The notes beneath the pieces were generated by a model that made no database searches, was not told the DNA's origin, and worked only from the letters and a program-made list of their open reading frames with translations. Shown here piece after piece: positions 1-10,300 of a stretch of 64,000 nucleotides of DNA. The translations under genes and the position numbers were made by a program. Every line of letters begins with the position of its first letter. The first letter of the stretch is position 1. The stretch is from Siphonodentalium dalli (lineage: Eukaryota; Mollusca; Scaphopoda; Gadilida; Siphonodentaliidae), in the NCBI GenBank assembly GCA_032622095.1, contig CP136062.1:140696351-140760350 (forward strand), read 5' to 3'.

Positions 1-290
1 AAAGTTCCCAGTTGAAGTTGGTGATGTTCACCCATTGGGCACCTCGATTATGTATTTTATCTTCTTCAAATTAGGGGATATAGAAACTTCCCAGAAGGGA
101 AAAAGTAACTAAAACCAATGTTAATTTGATACAATAGATACTTCCCAGAAGATGAGACCTAAGCAGAATGAGGTCTCCAGAGGGTGAATTTGGTGATGCT
201 AGCCCGCTGTGTGGTATAGCATCACTAAATTCACCCTCTGGTGACCTCATACTGAAAATGACAGACACACTATTTGCAGGCTTGAACGTG
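1..290 (-). repeat. Foldback MITE family F1, partial copy
   Basis: This is a reverse-oriented copy, cut by the window edge, of the element seen complete at 16305-16725. The hairpin at about 170-250 has arms carrying AGAGGGTGAATTT and AAATTCACCCTCT, followed by a TTCCCAGAAG segment and the shared GATGTTCACCCATTGGGCAC block. The apparent ORF across it is an artefact of the palindrome. No transposase is present, so it is non-autonomous. Confidence 0.7.
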
Positions 291-3200
291 ATCCACCCGA
301 GGACCGATAAAACAATATTAAGCATGCACGTACCTATATCATAGCTGTGTATAATAACTCGTGTTCGTATTGGGATATCCGGTAGTTTTTATCGATTGAA
401 AACACAGCCGAGCTTATGAGGACGCATACCGAACATAAACGTCTTTGATTCCTTTATCTTGATGACATTGATGGAATTCTCGCAGAGGTCCCCATTGACA
501 TGGTATAGTACATATCGAGAGCAGATACGCCACTCGCCCTGTAATCATGGTCTATTAGATTATTGTTTTCTGTCCCGTGCCGTAAATTCTCGGGACTATA
601 TAAGAATCCCTATATAGTGTATATATTGCGCATGTGACTTTCATCAGAGATCACAGCCTCCGGTGTGTTGTAGACAAAGTTGTATTGCCTTCGTACCCAT
701 CAGCGTCGGATATACCTGAATTTTCCAACTGGTATACCCCCAGCTTTCCGAATGTTGCAAATTTCCAGCTGACACCGTCTATACAGTTCAAATTGCACAA
801 CTGATGGCCATTTTCGTCCAACAAAAAGTTACCGAAAGTATGAAAATATTCTACTTATGATCTAAAAACAAGTATATACTAAATACTGGTTGCAAATCAA
901 ACTATCGCAACAAATTCAGCATATCTATATACTAATGCGTCGGGCATAAAATGTCCATCTGTTAAAATATTTGCCCAGAGTTAGGGGGTGAGACATCCCA
1001 AACACTCCGCCGCCCCCCCCCCGTTTTTCACGTCACTGAACATATGTATATATAGCACATAGTTTAAACCTATGAACTGGTGGCGGAAAGTTACCTTGCA
1101 TGCATGGTTGTATATTATTCTAACACTATATAATACACAAAAAATCGTCATGATGTCGGAAACACCAAGAAATGCGGATTTTACCACGCAATCTCAATGA
1201 TAAAACATAATTTATTCGATGTCCATCGGGTGCCAATACACATATTGTAACCAAGTTCTTTGTGACAACTATATAGGACTTGTCTTCTATAGGACCCCGC
1301 GGTAAAATATGTCCAGCACACCAGCCCCACTGCGAGGGGTAAGAATCCCCTAATATGTCACCCTATTTGTCGCGGAATTCTTTCTGTGGGGGGTAATGTA
1401 TGCAGAGACGTGGTGACAGGGCGGGTGTTGGGGTGTCTACCCCTCATTTTGGTAATAATTTTCAACAGCTGGAAATTTCATGCCTATATAACACAACATT
1501 AGTTGAAATTTTACACAACATATACATGTACCGGTAAGTTGAAATTGTTCTAATTTTTTTATTTTGTAACCATGCAGCACATAGTGGGGAATTTGTTGTT
1601 TTTATACCAACAATGGCATATTATTTACCTTTTGTTAACATTTTGGTCTGTAATGGCCATAATTTGGAAATTTTCCAACCTTATATAGTGGTGTCAGGTT
1701 GAAAATTCCCGCCAACTGGAACATCATAGACCCTACAGTCACGTTCCTATAGTGTAAGAGTTCTGTCGGTACTATTATAGGACGGCCGCTACACGTGAGA
1801 TCATGGTCCAACTATAGGTCCTGCATCGCTTTAAGACGGGCGGTTGAATTGACTCGGCTCAATATATCGACTAGTCAAGCCTCGCCACGTATATTTACCG
1901 ACTACATTTCGGTCATATCTCGTATTGCTTTTCTGATGTTTGCAGTTTTTTTTTCTGCTTATTTATATGAATGCTGTTTCTGACGTATTTCGTATCTTTG
2001 AATTTCGTCTTGATCTTTTTGACTGTTCGAATCTAGTACTGTTCAGCACTGTGGAGAGGTTTTGGGAGGCTATATATATGCAGTGGTAAACGGGCTACCG
2101 CTTGGACAGCTATTTAGCAGTCTTTGGTCCGACCATAATTCGAAGGGTATTCCGAAGCTGGTGGGCCAGTTGTAGATTATTTGCTTTTATATGTTAATTC
2201 AAAACAAAACGCAACACACATATTCAACGTACATGAGTGATGATTAGTTAAGACTCAATGTGGCTGATATATCTTCAGTACTTGGTCAAATAAAGTTAAA
2301 CATGACTATCTTCTCAAGTTAACATCATCATCTTGTACAAACACGTGTGTTGGTTACTAATCTCAAGTCCTTGAATATCAACAGAGCTATATGTTGAGAA
2401 CCCGTGGTATACATGTACCGTAGCTGATTCTTCTGAGTTTGAGATATTGGCTGAGCTGACTCCGCATGCATGGAGTCACAAATATTCATGTCAACAAGAA
2501 TTGATGTTAAATGTATTATTAAACACATGTGCATGACCCATCTGCTCTTCAACCGTTCTCATGCAGCGTCAACTCGAGTTGGGTGGTGGATACGATGTGC
2601 CATTTCGTTTGTAGTGTCAAAAGTATGGCCATGACCGAAATAATTCTAAGAGCAAATAAATGATATGTACACGTTGTTCTGATCCAGGACATAAACACAC
2701 ACCAAAGATGTGCAGTGTTCAAACGCTCTATGTGGACAATCAGCAATGGACAGTCCGAGTCCCATTTTAGAACTAGTTGTGATTTACTTTCTATTTCGGC
2801 AAATAACGGAGGCGAAGGCTTTTGTAAATCGGACATATTAAAGGTACTCAATCCGATTCGACGGTCCCCATACCATCAGATGCCAACAACAAGTTCTTCT
2901 CGTCGGCAGTTTACTGGGCCACTTAAAATTAAAATAATAGATTTCAAACATCGATATCTGATCACTCCTATATAGCTTTGATGGGTGGGTTTCTCGACTC
3001 GAATCAAATATTTTTTACCCCCGAAGCCAAGGAAATAGTAATTTGCAAGCGTTAATTCGGATTGAGTACCTTTAAAATAAAAAAAAAATCGGTTCCCGTT
3101 TCCAGTCCACACTTTCTGCATATTCGCTCGCGTCTACGTCAATCTTTAGTTGTTTATGCATGGTGTTATTTTTCAATTTCGTATGAATCATGATCTGGTT

Positions 3201-4093
3201 TATGTTTAAATAATATAGTATATAAAATAACACATTTGCCACATGAAATGATCTAAGACACTATCGTGTTTGATATAATTTTTTTTATCCATTTATTACA
3301 TATATAGCTTGCATATAGCTTTGATGTCTTAAGGGTCAACCAGGTCAAAAATAATTATGTTGTGAAGTTTTCAATAACACAGACGATTTTTTTTTTATTA
3401 TTTATAAATCCAGTATTTATATGTCACATTATATTTCCATATTTTTCTGTAAAACAAAGGGAACATTGTGTTAACTTAAATGATCTATGTTGTTGTTGTA
3501 ACTCGAGGTCTGAAACCGGAATATATCTTGAACATAACCATTTACATTGTTATGGTGACAGGTGAAAAAGTCCAATGTTATCACAATTAGTACACATGCA
3601 TTACATCAGAGCTTCATATATCTACTGTAAAGGTAATCAATATATTCAAATACATGTGTAAATAGCGTCCCTTTTTATAACATAGAAATGGTTGTTTTCA
3701 CTTTCTGTACAAAAATGTTGACACTAATGTCTTGGTCGAAAACGACTGCAACATAATGCAAGATAACGCATTCGAGCTATCTATATGTCTGGTTTGCTTC
3801 TCACAAGAATTAATTTAAAGATGTATGCTTAGTTCTGGTCCTATATATGTATACTGTATAGATACAGCATGCAAAATCTAATTTCCCATGATTTCTTACA
3901 GATTTTTGATCAGTTCAAAATTTTTAAACCAAACGTGCATGACATATAAACTTTACATATATGCCAATTAAAGAAATGTAACTTATAATTATTGCTATCA
4001 CTCCAAACACTGAAAGTATATGAAATGTATATGGATAGAAAATTAGAGTACCAATCATGCATTCACGATTAAATGGTGTGTTTCAGGCGGCAC
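291..4093. other. No gene recognised; intron or flank of the STK32-like gene
   Basis: The stretch is AT-rich with only short chance ORFs. There is a poly-C run at 1013-1022 and several TATATA-rich patches. I looked on the minus strand for a kinase glycine-rich loop exon that would continue the first exon at 6164-6215 and did not see one. The second STK32 exon therefore probably lies left of the window. Nothing else can be supported here. Confidence 0.5.
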
Positions 4094-4577
4094 TTAAAGA
4101 CCCACTTAATTTTCGAGTCGCCGATTATATTTTTTTTATAGTGACTTGATATATGGTTTTAATAATAATAACCTATGCCATAAAATATGATTAAAATACT
4201 AAAACTCATCACTATTTGAAACATCTATGTCTCAGAAGATGCCCACAGAGAAATAGAAAACTGCTGAAATCCTAGAATGACTCCCCCCCCTCTGGCACCC
4301 ATAATGCAACATAATTCAAACCTTTTCAATGGAAGGGGAAGAACCCTATCTTTAATATATAGAGTTATTCCCCCTGCATTGAAAATAATACTGATTTTTA
4401 CTTCAATCTTGATGATAAAATGCGTTGGCAACTCAATAAAAACAACATGTCCACAGTTTATTACACCGGATAAGTTGATAATACAATATTTTGGAGCTTC
4501 CTCTTCCAAATGGTATATAATATGGCATATATTTATATAATGTAATCTGGGGGTTCGAAAATTAAGTGGGCCTTTAA
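4094..4577. mobile_element. TTAA-flanked MITE (piggyBac-like target), full copy
   Basis: The 484-bp element begins TTAAAGACCCACTTAATTTT and ends with the near-perfect inverted complement AAAATTAAGTGGGCCTTTAA. The terminal TTAA could be a duplicated target site of piggyBac type. The interior holds a C-run, a region rich in ATGCAACA, and a palindromic stretch around GTTATTCCCC. A sister copy is at 53550-54021 and a truncated one at 5351-5595. No transposase ORF is present. Confidence 0.75.
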
Positions 4578-5350
4578 CGTAGCAATAGCATGCATGTTCA
4601 CGGAGCCGTTTGGTTTGTCTGAAAATTTGTTTCAGACGACATTAATGTGCAGCACACAACCTGCATGCGCGTATACCATTATCTGGATAATTATATGTCT
4701 GATAACCTAACTTTACAACCGGAGTAAAGTGCGTTTATGTTGCGATAAATAGGAGCATACTGCTCACCATTACTGAAAGTGTTACACTGTTATCGTATTT
4801 GTCAAACAACAGAAAAATAACTAGTCTTTCACGAAACTCAGCCTTTTGTCAATAACATTGTAGAATAAAAGATCTGTCCGGTCAATACAATTGAAAACAC
4901 ATGCCTTGAGTCACTGTTATTCAGCGCCATGTCATTTGATAACTCTATTTATATCTTTTTCGATGAAGTTTTGAAATAGCAATGCAATAAAACTGCCCAC
5001 AATAATTAAGGCTGATCACTTTTCGGCTTCTAGCTGTTATCTGCCATGCATAATGCTTCTATTTTGGATTTACAAATACATCGCCATCACGAAATGCCGA
5101 AATCTTTAAACAATGGGTTTCTCGGGCATGCACGCATGGTGACACAAGTATTTCTATTTACAATCTCAATTTCCTGGTAGCCCTATTTTTCCGGAAGTGG
5201 GATCTACATGTACAGTATACGGTGGTTTTACAATATAGCCAAAACAAATGAAATAGACAATCAAAGTGGGCTCCCTTGATTTTCATTACTATTGGACACT
5301 AACTCAGGAGATATGTACTCTATTGAGTTGGATATTCGGGGATTCGACCA

Positions 5351-5595
5351 TTAAAGGCCCACTTAATTTTCGAGTCTCCGATTATTTTTTTTTAGTGACT
5401 TGATATACGGTTCTAATAACAATCTATGCCATAAAATATGATTAAAATACTATAATTCATAACTATTTGAAACATCTGTATCTCAGAAGATGCCCAAAGA
5501 GAAATAGAAAACTGCTGAAGCCCCCCCCCCTCCCCTTCTGGCAACCAGAATGCAACAGAAATCAAACTTTTTCAATGAAAGGGGAAGAACTCTAA
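5351..5595 (+). mobile_element. Truncated copy of the TTAA-flanked MITE
   Basis: The left terminus TTAAAGGCCCACTTAATTTT and the following 240 bp match the left half of the element at 4094. Similarity stops near GGGGAAGAACTCTA, and the right half and right terminus are missing. A C-run lies at 5521-5530. Confidence 0.65.
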
Positions 5596-6163
5596 GGCAG
5601 TGCGGTGACGTGTTTTAAGCGCGGTGGCAATAACACCGTGCTCCATTCAAAAATGTGCACGCTTCAACGACCGATGCTTAGTGAATCTAAATCTAAAGTT
5701 AGCAGCTCCCGGCCAATCAGAATGCTTGTTCGGCGACAGATATTCAACTTGAATTACAATTTTAATTGTACAGCTGTAATTTTTTTTATAAATATTCTTC
5801 ATAATCCTCTTCGTCGTCACGCTCCGAGTCGATTCAAAACCTGATAAAAATTTACTGCCTCTTTTGAAAGTAGTCGATGTATGCTTAAAATTATAAACAT
5901 GGGTTCATATTGTACTTTCGACCCCATATATTAAGTTGCTAATTGCTGTTGCATAAGAGGTGCGAGCGAAATCGTAATTTATACATAGTGACTGATGAGA
6001 AATCGCGACCATAAATATATATAAAAAATAATTGGCTCTATAAGAATGAAAATCGCACAGCAGATCAAAATGATTGGATGCTAATTGTTTCTCATTAAAT
6101 TATGATGCAGTAAACGTCCATGCATGAGATATTAATTCATGTATTAATTGCATTTGTACATAC

Positions 6164-6215
6164 CTTCACCATCCAAACAGATTTCTTTACGACTGCCAGA
6201 GTGACTGGCACCCAT
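6164..6215 (-). CDS. STK32: First coding exon of an STK32 (YANK) family Ser/Thr kinase
   Basis: On the minus strand an ATG at 6215-6213 opens MGASHSGSRKEICLDGE and ends one base into the next codon at a consensus donor (AAG|GTATGT, 6166-6158). MGASHS matches an N-myristoylation signal (Gly2, Ser6) and closely resembles the MGANTS start of vertebrate STK32A. The CLDGE+G end would join naturally to the family's ...EDVNFDHF segment, which leads into the kinase domain. STK32 proteins are AGC-related Ser/Thr kinases. The exon faces away from LRRC27 with 877 bp between the two ATGs. Vertebrate STK32C and LRRC27 are likewise divergent neighbours. The rest of the gene lies beyond the left edge. The call rests on 17 residues plus synteny, so it is probable, not certain. 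Confidence 0.6.
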
Positions 6216-7092
6216 TGTGCAACCTATCTTGAAGCTGGAACTCAGAGTATGGATGTCTTCTGAACGCGAACAGATCGTCCGCCTTTATTAACTTGATGAG
6301 TTTGTGTCATAAAATGCAGCGCAGTTCTTGCACATTATTTATTGAAGAGTGAAATTTGAATAAACAACAGTTTTTTGCGATGGTTCTCAACCGTCTCAGG
6401 CTATAGAGAGTGACTAAGTTGTCGCAATACCAAGGACAGACTTGCAAGCTATATATCTTGCATATTTATGCTCGAACACCATATTCGACTATGTTGACAC
6501 GCATATAATGCTGCAACTTAAGTTTATTGCATACCATACATGTAGCTTCCCGACGAATATTTTAATCCTTGGATTTCACTCACAAGATATATCCTTAAAG
6601 ATCACATGCACAAGTCGCGAGCACTTTGGCCTCGACCATAAATGACATTGATCGCAACAGAGAGGCAAATACAAATGATGTTGGGTTTGGCAGCATGCAC
6701 AAATCTTATAAACCAGATAACTTAATTTCCGCTCGGAGTGAAAGAGCACGCAATGATGAGATTGAATGTTAATCGAACGGCAATAGAAGAGAAAAACTTG
6801 ATGTCACCGGACACAATTCTGTCGTTTATCTAGATTATCGACGCGAACATTATCCCGATGCTGCTGGCAAGATCGATTCAACGCAACTGCAGAGAAAAAC
6901 CAAACACCACGTGTTTTTATCAGTGGTTTATAAATATTATGGTCACGTGACGGTCATGTGCACTCCGAATCCATAGTGATTGGATTGTATAATCAGACAT
7001 ATTTGTTTTGATTTTGCGACAAAACTATGAGGTGAACCGAGGCGTTTTTGTGATATTATGCGGCATCTCATGCAACTCAAATACGAGAAAAT
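6216..7092. promoter_or_regulatory. Putative bidirectional promoter between STK32-like and LRRC27
   Basis: The 877-bp interval separates two divergent start codons. It contains a CACGTG E-box at 6908-6913, a perfect GTCACGTGAC at 6942-6951 and an inverted CCAAT box (ATTGG) at 6979-6983, all within 185 bp of the LRRC27 ATG. TTTATAAATATTATG at about 6927-6941 is TATA-like. It is one of the few intervals free of the MITE families found elsewhere in the window, which fits a constrained promoter. Transcription starts are not visible from sequence alone. Confidence 0.55.
6942..6951. promoter_or_regulatory. Palindromic E-box GTCACGTGAC (CLEAR/USF type)
   Basis: This is a perfect 10-bp palindrome with core CACGTG. 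It is the consensus bound by TFEB/MITF (CLEAR motif) and USF bHLH-zipper factors in animals. It lies 142 bp upstream of the LRRC27 ATG, and a second CACGTG lies 30 bp further upstream. Binding here is inferred. Confidence 0.5.
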
Positions 7093-7368
7093 ATGAGTAT
7101 TGATGTCGCTGAACCATATGGGCCATATGAGAGATATGATTCTTATGTGGGCTCCGTTTCAATCGACGCCGAATTGGAACGACTGGGGGTTGAGTCCGCA
7201 TTAGAAGGATCGATTGGCGATCGCGGTTTTGCGAAGAACAAAAAAGACGAAGAAATTATAATTGATGCAATTAGACAAACTTCTGCTCTCGGAGTGACAT
7301 CGATCGATCTCAGCAGTAAATGTCTTCTCCAGATACCAGAAGAATTGCTGGAACTTACAACATTAGAG
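7093..7368 (+). CDS. LRRC27: LRRC27 exon 1 (start codon, first LRR)
   Basis: The exon encodes residues 1-92. An acidic, Tyr-rich leader (MSIDVAEPYGPYERYDSY) precedes the first LRR, which contains VTSIDLSSKCLLQIPEELLE. It ends at TTAGAG|GTGCTG in phase 0. I chose this ATG because it opens the frame, is preceded by AAAAT and has no better upstream ATG. The frame stays open 24 codons past the donor, but those codons are intron and foldback sequence. Confidence 0.88.
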
Positions 7369-10300
7369 GTGCTGAATTATTCACTGTCACTAGTGTCAGT
7401 GTCGCTAATGAGTAATGGGGTCGTTGTCGTAACGTTTTATACATAAATGCACACCGTGTCACGTGTGCACCGTGTGCATTTATGTACATAAATGCACACC
7501 AGTCTCAGTAGGCGCGAGATTGAAACGTTACCGTAAATAATTGCCGTCTGCTTCAATTCATAACTATTTTTCTTCCGAAGTTCTGATAAAGGCATTCTTT
7601 TATATCAATTATCGAAACTGCAATAAGATTGGTCATCGGTCGCATATTTTCTTAGTAATAAACAGGGACGGAAAGAACTGCATGGTTGTTTGGTCGATGA
7701 ACGGAAGAAAATAAACTTACAAAAAATATCAAAACGTGTGCATTTATGTAGAAAACACTACGACAATGACCCCTGTCACATGACACTACGCGAGACTGGT
7801 GTGCATTTATGTATATACATAAATGCACACGGTGTGCATCTATGTATAAAACATTACGACAACGACCCCATTAGCGTCAGTGTCGTCTTTCAAATTAAGG
7901 GGAAAGGAAACCCTCAACAGTCAAATGATCAGTCCGTTAACTTAATATATTTAGTATATCAACCATGGTGAGATAAAACACCTCTCATTTCTCAATTAAG
8001 CTCAGAGTGAAACAACGATATCACATCGCGTGATACAAAACTTCCGCAAATTACAGAGTGCCCATATATATTTAGATCATGACATCACAGCCGCTAGCCT
8101 AATGGGGTCGTTGTCGTAACATTTTATACATAAATTAAAACAGTGTGCATTTATGTATACATAAATGCACACTAGTCTCAACTGGCGTGAGATTGAAACG
8201 TTGCCGTAAATAATTGCTGTCTGCTTCAATTAATTCATATTAAACTGTTTTTCTTCCGAAGTTCTGATAATTAAAGCCTATTAAACTTAAACTAAAGGCA
8301 TTCTTTTATCACAATGACGAAATTGCAATTGAATCCATGAATGCATCGGTCGCATATTGTTCTTAGTATTAAACAGGTACCGAAAGAACCCGTTGCATGC
8401 ATGGTTGTTTGATCGATGAATGGAAGAAAATGAACTTACAAAAAAATATCATCATGCACGTGTGCATTTATGTAGAAAACACTACGACAATGACTCCTGC
8501 CACGTGACATTACGCGAGACTGGTGTGCATTTATGTATACAGAAATTGCACACGGTGTGCATCTATGTACAAAACATTACGACAACGACCCCATAATTAG
8601 CATAACAGCCTCACTTCGCGTTACTGAGCTTACTCATCTTTTGTAAAAAAAAAAGTTTGTTACTTCAATACTTGTACAGATATGTATAAAAGCGATTGGC
8701 GTGTTAGTTTGTTATTCTGTGCAAAATCCAAGCTGCTGCAATCACATTCTATTGAAAACAACACATAAGCCAAAAAATTATTTACGTTATAGATTTGAAC
8801 AATTAATTTATGGTCAGTTAATGGTCGCATAACATTTGAATGTGAAAATCTTGGCCAAAGTCACAAGACTTCTGTATGTGCAAATATGACAACCAAACAA
8901 TCTTTCGCGAATTAAACTATAATTTATTCACAACAGATACCGGTAATCATTTATATAAATGGCTGTTAATCACTTCTGGAGATGATAAAACACCATAATA
9001 CCCGGCAGTGTCATGTTAATTATTATTACCACTTTACCGGACGTTCTCTAGTATATATTAACTATTATTACCACTTTATAGGGCGTTCTCTAGGCCATTG
9101 ACAATGTTTTTCGGGGCGTTCCAAATAGCGTATTGTTACCAAAACAGCGGGCCGCGGGCCGATAATGAGAAGCCTAGTTCATTATCGGCCCGCAGCCCGC
9201 AAACTAGATCTCGTTTATTATCGCGCGAGTTACGTCCCTTCAACTTCCGTTCTGGCGTGTTTATTTCAAGAAAATAATGGGAAGATGTATCAGATTTTCC
9301 CGACACTATAGTGGTTTTATGATTGGAATTCACGCTATATGATTGAATTATTGTACCGAGCGTAAGTATGCACTAATAATTTTATCTGTCAACCTCTCAT
9401 TGTTTGTTACTCGTCTTCAATGCTGGTTTTTCCCTCTCCTATTTTCGAGACTCCGTGTCGGCTGACAACTTCAGACAAGTCAAATGATATTAAATTTAAA
9501 TGTTCTTGAAAATATTTCTCTCTTAATCTACTTCATTATTCCACTGAATCCTCAAATGGGTCAAATGTCCAAAACTGTGGTAATAATAGTAATAACATGA
9601 TTTCATCGGGCATTATGGTTTATTAACGGCCCTCTGAAATGATTAACAGCCCTCGGGCCTATTAGCGTCCCTCGACTTCGTCTCGGGCCGCTAATATGCC
9701 CTTGGGCTGTTAATCATTCCAGTCGGGCCGTTAATAAACCATAACGCCCTCAAAAATCATGTTATTGTTATAGTGATGTTCCGATAATGAAAAAGCCCAT
9801 CGGACCGATTTCAGATAACTGGATGCACAATCGGCCGATTTCCGATTCCGATGTTTATATATATTGTGTCTTTGTTCCCATAATGGACCTATATATATTC
9901 ATTGCACTCCCTATCTGGGTATAGTTTCAAAGCTAAATAAATACATCAAAGAAATGTATACACACTGTCGCAAAGATATTTTCGCCGACATCAGTTGTGC
10001 GCTGCCTTTGATGTATACCGGTAGTTGTAGACTCAGAGTAACATTATGACCGTGTGGGGAAACACTTGAACGCAGTGTAAAAGTCTTGATTGAATACTTG
10101 TAAGTTGCGACAGTGTATGGAATGGCGATGATTATTTATTAAATTTAGATTGATGGATAATAATTGCTGTCATATTTGTCTGAGATTTCCCAAATTCCCA
10201 TTGGTCACACTTTTTGTCTTTAACAACTGGGCAGCTTTTATAGTTCTGCCTACTCAATTTTTGTTTCGCGAGACCGCATCTATGTTCAAAGTGGAGCTTT

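Noticed and set aside
2549-3121. Overlapping ORFs of 80-100 codons on both strands
   Set aside because: No recognisable motif, no splice sites in phase with each other or with the STK32-like exon.
7093-7446. Reading LRRC27 exon 1 to the stop at 7446 as a 117-aa protein
   Set aside because: The last 24 codons run into intron and foldback sequence; splicing at 7368 joins the LRR register perfectly to exon 2.
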